64,000 bases of DNA from JAGVSR01 sp963825555. GTDB taxonomy: Bacteria > Pseudomonadota > Alphaproteobacteria > Rhizobiales > Hyphomicrobiaceae. The position numbers were made by a program, and so were the translations under genes. The notes beneath the pieces were generated by a model. The model searched no databases. It was not told where the DNA came from and was given only the letters and a program-made list of their open reading frames with translations. Location of the stretch: positions 1 through 64,000 of the forward strand of contig CAWGTZ010000002.1 in NCBI GenBank assembly GCA_963825555.1, given 5' to 3'. Below, one piece after another: positions 17,274-25,513 of the stretch (positions are counted from its first letter, which is position 1; every line of letters starts with the position of its first letter).

Positions 17274-18158
17274 ATGCTTCATGGTTCGCTCAATAAGAAC
17301 AAAACCTCATCGTTGATGGGGGACTACGCAACGCTGCTCGGCGATGCGGTGCTTCGCCAGCGCACACGCGAGGCCGAACATGCCGCGCGCATCGAGGCCG
17401 AACTCGCCAACCGGGTGAAAAGCGAGTTCATCTCCAACATGAGCCACGAGCTCAGGACGCCGCTCAACACCATGATCGGCTTCTCGAAAATCCTTTGTGA
17501 GCATGACCGCCGCAAGCTCCCCGATTCAGAAATCGTGGAGTATTCGAAGCTCATCCTCGATGCTGCGGGCCATCTGCTTTCCGTGATCAACGACATTCTT
17601 GATATCTCGAAGATGCAGAGCGGCCGCTATACGCTCGATGCGCGCGAGATCAACATCGATGAGATTCTGCAGGCCGCCGTCGGCAACAATCGCACCATGT
17701 CCGCGGATGCTGGCGTAAACGTCCAGACACAGATCGCGGCCAATCTTCCGACCGTGCGTGGAGACAGCGCAAAGCTTCAGCAAGCCTTCAACAACCTCAT
17801 ATCAAACGCGATCAAGTTCACATTGCGCGGTGGCAGCGTGATGATCGAAGCCATCCGTCTGGCGGACGGCGGCGTCGCCGTCTTGATCCGGGATACGGGC
17901 GTCGGCATGTCGCCGGAAGAACTCAACGTGGCTGTGAGCCCCTTCGGTCAGGTAGATGGCAGCCGCACGCGCTGGCGCGAGGGCACCGGCCTCGGACTGC
18001 CCATTGCGCGTTCGCTTGTCGAACTGCACGGCGGTCAGATCAAAATGCGGAGCGAGAAGGGGAAAGGCACCGAAGTTGCAGTTCTTCTTCCCTCTTCCGA
18101 CAAGCTCAACGTGCGCGAGGCCCGGGACGCGGTTCTGGGCAACGGCCCCGTACAATAG
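17274..18158 (+). CDS. soluble sensor histidine kinase without an obvious sensor domain
   Basis: The protein has 294 residues. A short N-terminal helix (TREAEHAARIEAELANRVKSEF) leads into the HisKA domain with the phosphoacceptor His58 in SNMSHELRTPLN. The HATPase_c domain follows: N box FNNLISNAIKFT, G1 box RDTGVGMSPEE, F-box-like SPFGQV, and G2 box GTGLGLPIARSLVELHGG. There is no membrane segment, PAS, GAF or receiver domain, so the input must come from a partner or the short N-terminus. An alternative start is ATG 17316. No response regulator gene is nearby. The HerA-like ATPase gene starts 18 bases downstream, so the two are almost certainly co-transcribed. The architecture resembles PdhS/DivL/PleC-type kinase cores of alphaproteobacteria, but identity is not established. 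Confidence 0.85.
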   Translation: MLHGSLNKNKTSSLMGDYATLLGDAVLRQRTREAEHAARIEAELANRVKSEFISNMSHELRTPLNTMIGFSKILCEHDRRKLPDSEIVEYSKLILDAAGHLLSVINDILDISKMQSGRYTLDAREINIDEILQAAVGNNRTMSADAGVNVQTQIAANLPTVRGDSAKLQQAFNNLISNAIKFTLRGGSVMIEAIRLADGGVAVLIRDTGVGMSPEELNVAVSPFGQVDGSRTRWREGTGLGLPIARSLVELHGGQIKMRSEKGKGTEVAVLLPSSDKLNVREARDAVLGNGPVQ

Positions 18159-18176
18159 GTAACAGGACTGACGGCA

Positions 18177-20216
18177 ATGAATGACATCATGCAGTCCCCT
18201 CTGGAATCCACAGGCAAAAGTGCGCTGGCGAACTTTGACGGCTCCATCGGCCGCATCGTCTCAGTCACAGGCTCCAAGGCGATCGTCCTGCTCGACGGGC
18301 CGCGGGGAAGTCACCTAAGAAAGATCCAGGATCGCCCGGAAATGGGCACCCTGCTGGCCATCGACACGGCCAACACGGTCGTGCTTGCCATCGTGTCAGC
18401 CCTCAGTGTGCCCGTTCCTGCACAGCGCGATGGCGATGCCGAAATCTGGATCGCGGAACTGGGGCTCGTCGGCGAGCTGTGGCGCAATTCAAGCGGACAG
18501 GCGATCACCTTCAATCGCGGCGTGACGGTCTACCCGGGACTGGGCGATCGCGTCCGCGTTGCCACCAAGGCTGAACTCACGCTCGCTTTCTGCGGCTCGG
18601 ACGAACGGACCGTTCGTGTCGGCTGCATCCGCCAGGATCCGTCCATTGCTGCGAGCGTGCGGGTCGACGATCTCCTGGGCAAGCACTTTGCCGTGCTCGG
18701 CACCACCGGCACCGGCAAGTCATGCACCACGGCGCTCATCCTTCGCTCCATCCTTCAGGAGCACCCGGCCGCCCATATCGTGCTGCTCGACCCGCACAAC
18801 GAGTACGCGTCGGCGTTCGGTGAATGGGCCGAAGTCATCAGCCCATGGAACATGCAGCTGCCGCTTTGGCTTCTCAACTTCGAGGAAGCCGTCGAGGTCC
18901 TCGTCGGCGATCCGGAACGCAAGCATGAAATCGAGATCCTGCAGGAACTGATCCCGCTGGCCAAGAGTCGCTACGGCGCCGGCCGTGCTATGGAAAACCA
19001 GAAACTGCGCCGCGGCGTGCTGGATCATGCCCGCTTCACCGTCGACACGCCCGTTCCCTATCGTATCTCCGATCTGACCGGCCTCATTGACGAGCGCATG
19101 GGCAAGCTGGAGAACAAGAGGGATCTTGCGCCTTACCGCAACCTGAAGTCCCGCATCGATACCATTTCGCAGGACGGGCGCTACGCCTTCATGTTCGGCT
19201 CGCTCACCGTCTACGACGGCATGGCGCAGATCCTTTCGCGCATCTTCCGCGTGCCGGTTCAGAACAAGCCCATCACCATTCTCGAGCTCACCGGCATCCC
19301 CACCGAGATCGTGAACGTCGTCGTTTCGGTGCTGTGCCGCATGACGTTCGACTTCGCGCTATGGAGCGAGGGCAAGGTGCCCGTGACGCTGGTCTGCGAA
19401 GAGGCCCACCGCTACGTACCCCAGAATGCGAGCCTCGGGTTCGAGCCCTGCAAGCGCGCCATTGCCAAGATCGCCAAGGAAGGCCGCAAGTACGGCGCCT
19501 CCCTGTGCATCGTGACTCAGCGCCCCGCCGAGATCGATCCAACCATCCTGTCCCAGTGCAACACCGTGTTCGCACTGCGCATGTCGAACGATCGCGACCA
19601 GGCAATCGTCTCGTCGGCCATCTCCGATACGGGCTCGGGTCTCTTGGAGTTCCTGCCCGCCCTCGGACAGCGCGAGGCTATCGCCTTCGGCGACGGCGTG
19701 GCTCTGCCCGTGCGTATCAAGTTCGATGAACTTCCCAGTGATCGCCTGCCCCGCTCTTCGACAGCGAAGTTCTCCGAGAAGTGGCAGACCTCCGCCGAAG
19801 ACGAGAACTTTCTTGATCAGGTCGTCGAACGGTGGCGCTCATCGGGTATGGGTCAAGCTGCCGATGCCGGTCAGCAGGCGGCCATGCTTGCCGACGCCGT
19901 GGGCATTCAGAACCAGGCGAAGTCGCAGGCCGAATACGGCGCCGCAGCTCACGCCGGGGACACACCTGCATATGGCGCTCAGCGTTCAGCAAGTTCAGGA
20001 CTTTTGCGCCGCGACACCTCGGGCCATGGGCCCGCGGCAGCTCAGCAAGCGGCATCTCCGGGCCGCGTGGGAAGTTCCGGTCTGTTGAGGCGCGATCCGA
20101 TCTCGCCGTCAGCCCCGGCCGTCCAACCCGCGCACGGACCTGGCTCATCCGCGGATGCAGCCGCACAGCGGCAATCGCTGCGCGAACGCCTGTTGCGGCC
20201 CAATTCAACGCGCTGA
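18177..20216 (+). CDS. HerA-like ATPase (DUF87 / HAS-barrel family)
   Basis: The protein has 679 residues. An N-terminal beta-barrel (HAS-like, about 20-150: GSIGRIVSVTGSKAIVLLD, MGTLLAIDTANTVVLAIVSAL) precedes a RecA-fold ATPase. The ATPase has Walker A GTTGTGKS (175-182), LLDPHNEYASAF, and Walker B VTLVCEEAHRYVP near 405-412. An arginine-finger/sensor region GRKYGASLCIVTQRPAEIDP is typical of HerA/VirB4-like hexamers. The last 120 residues are Gln/Ala/Ser/Gly-rich and probably disordered, with repeats of the pattern SSGLLRRD. In archaea HerA works with NurA in DNA end processing; bacterial relatives are involved in DNA translocation or defence. Here the partner is a histidine kinase and no nuclease is adjacent, so the role is open. 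Confidence 0.82.
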   Translation: MNDIMQSPLESTGKSALANFDGSIGRIVSVTGSKAIVLLDGPRGSHLRKIQDRPEMGTLLAIDTANTVVLAIVSALSVPVPAQRDGDAEIWIAELGLVGELWRNSSGQAITFNRGVTVYPGLGDRVRVATKAELTLAFCGSDERTVRVGCIRQDPSIAASVRVDDLLGKHFAVLGTTGTGKSCTTALILRSILQEHPAAHIVLLDPHNEYASAFGEWAEVISPWNMQLPLWLLNFEEAVEVLVGDPERKHEIEILQELIPLAKSRYGAGRAMENQKLRRGVLDHARFTVDTPVPYRISDLTGLIDERMGKLENKRDLAPYRNLKSRIDTISQDGRYAFMFGSLTVYDGMAQILSRIFRVPVQNKPITILELTGIPTEIVNVVVSVLCRMTFDFALWSEGKVPVTLVCEEAHRYVPQNASLGFEPCKRAIAKIAKEGRKYGASLCIVTQRPAEIDPTILSQCNTVFALRMSNDRDQAIVSSAISDTGSGLLEFLPALGQREAIAFGDGVALPVRIKFDELPSDRLPRSSTAKFSEKWQTSAEDENFLDQVVERWRSSGMGQAADAGQQAAMLADAVGIQNQAKSQAEYGAAAHAGDTPAYGAQRSASSGLLRRDTSGHGPAAAQQAASPGRVGSSGLLRRDPISPSAPAVQPAHGPGSSADAAAQRQSLRERLLRPNSTR

Positions 20217-20254
20217 ACTCCGGCATAGGTCTGGATGGCAGACGTTCTTTGGGA

Positions 20255-20272
20255 CTGTTCTTCTCAGAACAG
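20255..20272. terminator. hairpin in a convergent gap
   Basis: CTGTTCT-TCTC-AGAACAG is a perfect 7-base stem with a 4-base loop. It lies between the convergent HerA-like gene and rfbC and overlaps the last codons of rfbC. There is no adjoining T run, so it is only a possible terminator. Confidence 0.35.
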
Positions 20273-20815
20273 GTCGGGGGCGTCTGCGAGCGCTGGCAGC
20301 TTGCAATCCTTCTCCGACAGGATCGCCGCATCGCCGGAAATTCCCCAGTCGATGCCCAGAGCTGGATCATCCCAGCGAATGCCCCGATCGAGAGCGGGGG
20401 CATAAAGGTTCGTGACCTTGTAGACGACCTCCGTCTCTGGCTCGAGCGTCACGTAGCCATGCGCGAAGCCTTCTGGCACCCAGAGCTGCGCCCAGTTGTC
20501 AGCTGAAAGAACCGCCGAGACGTGCCGCCCGAATGTCGGCGAACCCCGGCGGATATCCACCGCAACATCCAGGATCGCCCCGCGCGTGACGCGCACGAGC
20601 TTGCCCTGGGCAGCGGGCTGGAGCTGGAAGTGCAGCCCGCGCACCACCCCTTTGGCAACCGAGTAGGCATGGTTGTCCTGCACAAAGTTCGCTTCGAGAC
20701 CCGCATCCTCCCACACCCGCGCACTCCATGTCTCCGAGAAGAAGCCCCGATCATCCTGGAAGCGGCGCGGCGTTATGAGTTTGACGTCGGCAATGGACAA
20801 GGGCTCAACTTGCAT
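20264..20815 (-). CDS. rfbC: dTDP-4-dehydrorhamnose 3,5-epimerase
   Basis: The protein has 183 residues, the usual length of the cupin-fold RmlC family. It converts dTDP-4-keto-6-deoxyglucose to dTDP-4-keto-rhamnose. Visible family features are RFQDDRGFFSETW, FVQDNHAYS, and the active-site histidine in GVVRGLHFQ (His62). Also present are the lysine in GKLVRV, DVAVDIRRGSPTFG, PEGFAHGY, the tyrosine in VVYKV (Tyr132) and the aspartate in SEKD (about 170). The rfbA, rfbB and rfbD genes are not in the window. It lies 17 bases after pssA on the same strand and may be co-transcribed. It probably supplies rhamnose for a surface glycan, perhaps the locus at the left. Confidence 0.93.
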   Translation of the reverse strand: MQVEPLSIADVKLITPRRFQDDRGFFSETWSARVWEDAGLEANFVQDNHAYSVAKGVVRGLHFQLQPAAQGKLVRVTRGAILDVAVDIRRGSPTFGRHVSAVLSADNWAQLWVPEGFAHGYVTLEPETEVVYKVTNLYAPALDRGIRWDDPALGIDWGISGDAAILSEKDCKLPALADAPDLF

Positions 20816-20832
20816 CGGGCGGAACTCTTTCC

Positions 20833-21765
20833 TCAGCGCTTGGGCTCGACCGGACGCAGGTCGACAACCCGCCCCGGGTCGGACGGCGCAGCCGACGCCA
20901 TGTCCGTTCCAGGCGCGGCTGCGGGTTGCTCGCCCGATACCGGCGCACTCTCAGCCAGACCGGCACCTTCCCGCTCCTTTGATACGAAGCGCCGCCAGCT
21001 CAGCGGAACGAGCGCCAAGTAGCACACCGATGCCACGGCCAGCGTTTCGTACGGGAACGTGACGAGATAGGCCACGAACGCTACGGCCAGAATGAAGAGC
21101 GGCAGAACCCATTCACGCTGAATGCGTTCGCCGAGCAGCTTGCCGGAGTAGGTGGGAATCGTCGACACCATCATGATCGCGATCGCGAGCGTATAGACCA
21201 GCACGATCGACATGGTGAAACGCGAACCATGTGCATCTAAGCCCAGGTTGGACAGATAAAATGGCAGAAGCACCACGATGGCGGCAGCCGGTGTCGGCAT
21301 GCCGATGAAGAAGTTGGACTGCCACTTCGGCTTATCGTCGTCGACCGCGACGTTGAAGCGGGCAAGACGCAGCGCGGACGCGAGAGCAAAGATGAGCACA
21401 CAGATCCAGCCCACGCTCTTCATGTCACCCAGTCCCCAGGTGAACAGAAGCATGGCCGGTGCCACGCCGAAGTTGACGAAGTCTGCTAGGCTGTCGAGTT
21501 CCGCACCGAACCGCGAGGAAGCCTTCAGAAGACGCGCGACGCGCCCATCGACCCCGTCGAGCAACGCGGCAAACACGATCGCAGCCAGCGCCACGTCCCA
21601 CCGCTCCTCGATCGACATGCGGATTGAGGTGAGCCCCGCGCACAGTCCGAGCAGCGTGAAGAAGTTCGGCACCAGCATGCGCACGGGTATGCGCGCGTGA
21701 GAGAAAAGGCGCCTCTTGCGGCGGCGGGTGATTTCCGCCTCGATGTGGGGAAGCTCGGGATCCAT
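20833..21765 (-). CDS. pssA: CDP-diacylglycerol--serine O-phosphatidyltransferase
   Basis: The protein has 310 residues and several membrane helices. It makes phosphatidylserine from CDP-diacylglycerol and serine at the inner membrane. The CDP-alcohol phosphatidyltransferase signature D-G-x2-A-R-x8-G-x3-D-x3-D is seen in LLDGVDGRVARLLKASSRFG followed by AELDSLADFVNFG, which matches the type II PssA of Rhizobiales. Helices such as PNFFTLLGLCAGLTSIRM and YLVTFPYETLAVASVCYLALV are clear. The last 50 residues are polar and Ala/Pro-rich. It lies downstream of psd on the same strand, which places the two steps of phosphatidylethanolamine synthesis together. Confidence 0.93.
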   Translation of the reverse strand: MDPELPHIEAEITRRRKRRLFSHARIPVRMLVPNFFTLLGLCAGLTSIRMSIEERWDVALAAIVFAALLDGVDGRVARLLKASSRFGAELDSLADFVNFGVAPAMLLFTWGLGDMKSVGWICVLIFALASALRLARFNVAVDDDKPKWQSNFFIGMPTPAAAIVVLLPFYLSNLGLDAHGSRFTMSIVLVYTLAIAIMMVSTIPTYSGKLLGERIQREWVLPLFILAVAFVAYLVTFPYETLAVASVCYLALVPLSWRRFVSKEREGAGLAESAPVSGEQPAAAPGTDMASAAPSDPGRVVDLRPVEPKR

Positions 21766-21874
21766 GATCGCCTCCGTCCTCAGACTGGGACCTGATGGCC
21801 CAGATGGCTCATACCGTCAACGGAACGCTCCAGACGCGCTGAACAAGTCCTGAAAGCAGCGGCCCCTATATGAA

Positions 21875-22624
21875 TTAAACGCGACGGGCCTCACGCTCCG
21901 GCTCTATGGACTTCAAGTCGGCCAGCACGGTCTCGCCCGCAATCGCCCGCTGGCCCACGGCCACCAGGGCACCATGTCCGGGCGGCAGAAACGTGTCCAC
22001 GCGCGACCCGAACCGAATCAGGCCGAAGCGCTGGCCCACGCCGACGTTATCGCCTTCCTGCGAGAACGTCACGATGCGGCGCGCCACGAGTCCTGCGATC
22101 TGCACAACGCCGATCTCGGTTCCTCCGGTCGTCTCGATGACAAGCGCACGGCGCTCGTTCTCCTCACTCGCCTTGTCGAGGGCTGCATTGAGGAAGGCAC
22201 CGGGAATATAGACCGAACGCTTGATGCGACCCGCTACGGGCGCGCGATTGATATGCACGTCGAATACCGACAGGAATACCGAGACGCGCACGCGCTCGTC
22301 GTTCCCCAGGCCGAGTTCCGCGGGCGGACGCACCTTTTCGATGGAGGACACGCGTCCATCCGCCGGTGAAATGACGAGGCCATCGCGCAGGGGCGTCACA
22401 CGATCCGGGTCGCGGAAGAAGTAGGCGATCCATGCGGTGATACCCGCCGCGATCCAGCCGATCGGATCCCAGATGAGGAAGCCAAGAAGCGTGACACCAA
22501 GGCCAATAGCGATGAACTTGTGGCCATCGGAGTGGATGGGCACGAAGATGTCGAGAATGGTGTCCAACAGATTGTGACGTTCGGACAAAGCCTGGAGCCT
22601 CCTTGAAGGCGAGTGGGACTGCAT
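21875..22624 (-). CDS. psd: phosphatidylserine decarboxylase (PSD-A type)
   Basis: The protein has 249 residues from ATG 22624. It decarboxylates phosphatidylserine to phosphatidylethanolamine. The N-terminus has two membrane helices (FIAIGLGVTLLGFLIWDPIGW, AAGITAWIAYFFRDPDR). The core shows GLVISPADGRVSSIEKV, VSVFLSVFDVHINRAPV and NERRALVIET. Near the C-terminus IRFGSRVDTFLP holds the Gly-Ser pair where self-cleavage creates the pyruvoyl group. The short form without a calcium-binding domain is usual in alphaproteobacteria. A start further upstream (22723) is open but that part is not protein-like. The pssA gene follows after about 110 bases. Confidence 0.92.
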   Translation of the reverse strand: MQSHSPSRRLQALSERHNLLDTILDIFVPIHSDGHKFIAIGLGVTLLGFLIWDPIGWIAAGITAWIAYFFRDPDRVTPLRDGLVISPADGRVSSIEKVRPPAELGLGNDERVRVSVFLSVFDVHINRAPVAGRIKRSVYIPGAFLNAALDKASEENERRALVIETTGGTEIGVVQIAGLVARRIVTFSQEGDNVGVGQRFGLIRFGSRVDTFLPPGHGALVAVGQRAIAGETVLADLKSIEPEREARRV

Positions 22625-22716
22625 TTGCGTGCTGTTTAGACCCTGAGCCCGCACATGCCTAGTGGTCCCTTGGAAGCAGGCAGCAGGACGGGCTTCCTGT
22701 CGCGCGGAACGAGCAC

Positions 22717-22748
22717 CCCGCAAACCCGGATTTACAGGCGTTTGCGGG
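22717..22748 (-). terminator. strong hairpin just after degP
   Basis: CCCGCAAAC (22717-22725) pairs perfectly with GTTTGCGGG (22740-22748) across a 14-base loop. It starts 12 bases beyond the degP stop. No T run follows on the minus strand, so it may be a terminator that does not need one or an mRNA-stabilising stem. Confidence 0.45.
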
Positions 22749-22759
22749 CGTTCTTCAGC

Positions 22760-24256
22760 CTACAAGGGCAAGGCGACGAAGCGCGTATCCCCCTTGGAAT
22801 CTTCCACTAGCAGGAGCACCTGCCGGCCGCCTGCCTTCTTCACCTTGGCAATGGTGCGGTTGAGGTCTTCGATGGTCGCCACGGGCTCCTGCTGTGCTTC
22901 CACGATGACGTCGCCGAGCTTGATATTCTTGCCCGAGGCGTCGCTGTTGGGATCGATGGACGTGACGAGCAGCCCCTTCACGCGCGCATCAAAGCCAAGT
23001 TGAGTGCGCATGGCGTCCGTCAGCGGGGTCAGGCTCAGTCCGAGCACGGCCTCTGGTTCGGCTTTCTCCGGCTCGGACTCCTGCGAACCGCTCTCGGCTG
23101 CCTTCTCCTCATCATCTTCGAGGCGGCCGACCACCACGGACAGCAGCTTTTTTTCACCTGCCCGCATAACTTCCACGTCCACCGCCTTACCAATCGGCGC
23201 CTGAGCCACGATCCGCGGCAGCCCGCGCATCGTGCTGACATCCCTACCGGCAAACTTCATGATCACGTCGCCCGGTAGCAGCCCCCCCTTGGCGGCCGGA
23301 CTGTCGGGCGTAACGGCCGAGACGAGCGCACCGGTGTTCTCCGGCACGCCGAGACTTTCCGCGATGTCTTCCGTAACGGTCTGGATTTTCACGCCGAGCC
23401 ATCCCCGCCGGACCTCGCCGAACTCCTTCAGCTGGCCGACGATCGCCTGCACGGTATCGGAGGGCACCGCGAACCCGATACCGATAGATCCGCCAGTGGG
23501 GGAAATGATCGCGGTGTTCACGCCGATCACCTCGCCGTCCATGTTGAACAGCGGGCCACCGGAATTGCCGCGATTGATGGCGGCGTCCGTCTGGATGAAG
23601 TCGTCGTAGGGCCCGGCATTGATATCGCGCTGCTTGGCGGAGATGATGCCGACCGTGACCGTGCCGCCGAGACCGAACGGATTGCCGATCGCCATGACCC
23701 AGTCGCCGACCTTCATGTCCGCCGAAGAACCGAAACCCACAGACTTCAACGGCGTCTTGGGCGTCACCTTCAACAAGGCGACGTCCGCCTTGGAATCCTT
23801 GCCCAGAACCTTGTCTACCTTGAGCTTGCTTCCGTCAGCGAAGTTGATGATGATTTCGTCGGCACCATCGATGACGTGATTGTTGGTGACGATGAGCCCC
23901 TCAGTTCCGTCGATCACGAACCCCGAACCGAGCGAGGATACCTTGCGGTCCATCTGCGGGCCGCGGCCGCCGCGCTTGTTGAAGAACTCGTCGAAAAATT
24001 CCTCGAAGGGCGATCCTTTAGGCACCTGCGGAAGCGGCACCCCGTCGGGCGCCTTGGCCACCTGTGTGGTGGAAATGTTGACGACGGCGTCGGAGAGCTT
24101 GTCGGCCAGCGGAGCGACCGATTGGGGGCCATCGCGAAACGCTGCGACGGGCAAAACGGCACCGGCCAGGATGCAGCCGGCGAGAAGTCCCGGCCCTAGT
24201 CCCCGCCATGCCGCACGCCGCGACGCCGGTCTGAGTGCTGGTCTCGTCGTCGGCAT
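22760..24256 (-). CDS. degP: Do/DegP-family periplasmic serine protease
   Basis: The protein has 498 residues. It is a trypsin-like protease with two PDZ domains. A signal/anchor (GLGPGLLAGCILAGAVLPVAAF) precedes the protease domain. The catalytic triad is His127 in TNNHVID, Asp158 in KADVALLKV and Ser232 in GNSGGPLF. PDZ1 follows (about 280-370, GWLGVKIQTVTEDIAESLG). PDZ2 closes the protein (about 400-498). The start at 24256 was chosen because GAGGAG lies just upstream; an in-frame ATG ten codons earlier lacks this. It degrades or refolds damaged envelope proteins. It is the last gene of the thyA-folA-hflK-hflC-DUF2065-degP run, an arrangement common in Rhizobiales. Confidence 0.93.
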   Translation of the reverse strand: MPTTRPALRPASRRAAWRGLGPGLLAGCILAGAVLPVAAFRDGPQSVAPLADKLSDAVVNISTTQVAKAPDGVPLPQVPKGSPFEEFFDEFFNKRGGRGPQMDRKVSSLGSGFVIDGTEGLIVTNNHVIDGADEIIINFADGSKLKVDKVLGKDSKADVALLKVTPKTPLKSVGFGSSADMKVGDWVMAIGNPFGLGGTVTVGIISAKQRDINAGPYDDFIQTDAAINRGNSGGPLFNMDGEVIGVNTAIISPTGGSIGIGFAVPSDTVQAIVGQLKEFGEVRRGWLGVKIQTVTEDIAESLGVPENTGALVSAVTPDSPAAKGGLLPGDVIMKFAGRDVSTMRGLPRIVAQAPIGKAVDVEVMRAGEKKLLSVVVGRLEDDEEKAAESGSQESEPEKAEPEAVLGLSLTPLTDAMRTQLGFDARVKGLLVTSIDPNSDASGKNIKLGDVIVEAQQEPVATIEDLNRTIAKVKKAGGRQVLLLVEDSKGDTRFVALPL

Positions 24257-24384
24257 GCCTGACTCCTCGTCGATCAAGATCGTCACCGCCAGCGCCTAGG
24301 AAGCGCGGGCGGCGAGATGGGAGACACCATTGTGAAGCGGGCCGCGCCGGTGTCAACGCATCGTCTCTGCCTCAACCATGTGCG

Positions 24385-24570
24385 TCACCCGCGAACCAGC
24401 CAGACGATGGCCGCACCGACCAGGACGGCCGCCCAGCCCGCCGCCCGAAGAGAGGACTGAGGAGTTTCGCGCGCCATCTCGAGCAGCCTTTGGGCCATGT
24501 CCGGTGCAAGGGCCCATAGAAGGCCCTCGATCACCAGAACGAGGCCGAGGGCCACGAACAGATCGCTCAT
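24385..24570 (-). CDS. DUF2065 family small membrane protein
   Basis: The protein has 61 residues and two membrane helices (LFVALGLVLVIEGLLWALAP and AAGWAAVLVGAAIVWLVRG) joined by a short cytoplasmic stretch. This is the YjeT/DUF2065 pattern. Genes of this family very often sit immediately downstream of hflC, as here (56 bases), which supports the call. The function is unknown; a minor role with the HflKC complex is inferred from context only. Confidence 0.85.
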   Translation of the reverse strand: MSDLFVALGLVLVIEGLLWALAPDMAQRLLEMARETPQSSLRAAGWAAVLVGAAIVWLVRG

Positions 24571-24626
24571 TGCCGCGCCAGTCCCTGTCTGCTGCCCGAA
24601 GCCTTCTCGCGCCCGAGATCCGGCGT

Positions 24627-25511
24627 CTACTGCCTGGGCGGCGCGCCGGCTCCGGCCGGATCGTTGAAGTATTTGAAGAACGGCGAATCCGGGCTCAGCA
24701 CGAGACGCGTGTCGCCCGACTGCATCGCCGCTTCGTAGGCCTGCATCGACCGGTAGAACCCGAAGAAATCGGCGTCCTTGCCGAACGCGTCGGCGAAGAT
24801 GCGGTTACGCTCCGCATCGCCCTGACCGCGCATTTCCTCGCCCTTGCGCGTCGCATCCGCCTTGATGACCGTAACCTCGCGATCAGCCGTGGCCCGAATG
24901 CGGTTCGCCTCACCGACGCCTTGCGACCGGAATTCCGCCGCTTCACGCTCGCGTTCGGCCCGCATGCGGTCGAAGACGCTCTTGGCGTTCTGCTCGGGCA
25001 GATCGGCGCGGCGGATACGTACGTCGACGACCTCGAGCCCCAGAGGCGCCGCCTGTGTGTTCACCTGGGCAGCAATCCGGTTCATGAGTTCCTCGCGCTT
25101 TTCGCGCACGATGTCCTGGAACGTGACGCCGCCGAGCACACCGCGCAAGGCCGATTCCACGATCGGGCCGAGGCGCGAAGGAACGGCAGCCTCATAGCGG
25201 AGCGTCTTGTAGAACTCGAGCGGATTGACGATCCGGTACCGCGCGAAGGCATCGACCACGAGACGCTTCTGATCCAATGCCGTGACCTCCTGCGGGGTGG
25301 CATCGAGGTCGAGAATACGCTTGTCGAAGATATCGACCGTATCCACGACGGGCACCTTCCAGTTGAGGCCCGGTTTGGTGATGACGTTGACCGGCTCACC
25401 GAAGCGCAGGACCAGTGCCTGCTCGTTCTGGTGGACGATGAAGGCCGACGCGTACAGGGCAGCAGCGCCCGTCAGCAGCAGGACGAAAAGAAAACCAAGG
25501 AACGCGCGCAT
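24627..25511 (-). CDS. hflC: HflC, SPFH-domain membrane protease regulator
   Basis: The protein has 294 residues. An N-terminal membrane helix (FLGFLFVLLLTGAAALYASAF) leads into a band-7/SPFH domain (FIVHQNEQALVLRFGEPVN, GLNWKVPVVDTVDIFDKRILDLD). A long helical region with many Arg/Glu/Ala follows (RMRAEREREAAEFRSQGVGE). With HflK it builds a large periplasmic cage around the FtsH protease and modulates its access to substrates. Its start lies two bases after the hflK stop, so the two are translationally coupled. Confidence 0.95.
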   Translation of the reverse strand: MRAFLGFLFVLLLTGAAALYASAFIVHQNEQALVLRFGEPVNVITKPGLNWKVPVVDTVDIFDKRILDLDATPQEVTALDQKRLVVDAFARYRIVNPLEFYKTLRYEAAVPSRLGPIVESALRGVLGGVTFQDIVREKREELMNRIAAQVNTQAAPLGLEVVDVRIRRADLPEQNAKSVFDRMRAEREREAAEFRSQGVGEANRIRATADREVTVIKADATRKGEEMRGQGDAERNRIFADAFGKDADFFGFYRSMQAYEAAMQSGDTRLVLSPDSPFFKYFNDPAGAGAPPRQ

Positions 25512-25513
25512 GA

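Noticed and set aside
18177..20216. HerA-NurA or HerA-Sir2 type phage defence system
   Set aside because: No nuclease or Sir2-like gene lies beside the ATPase; the only close partner is a histidine kinase.
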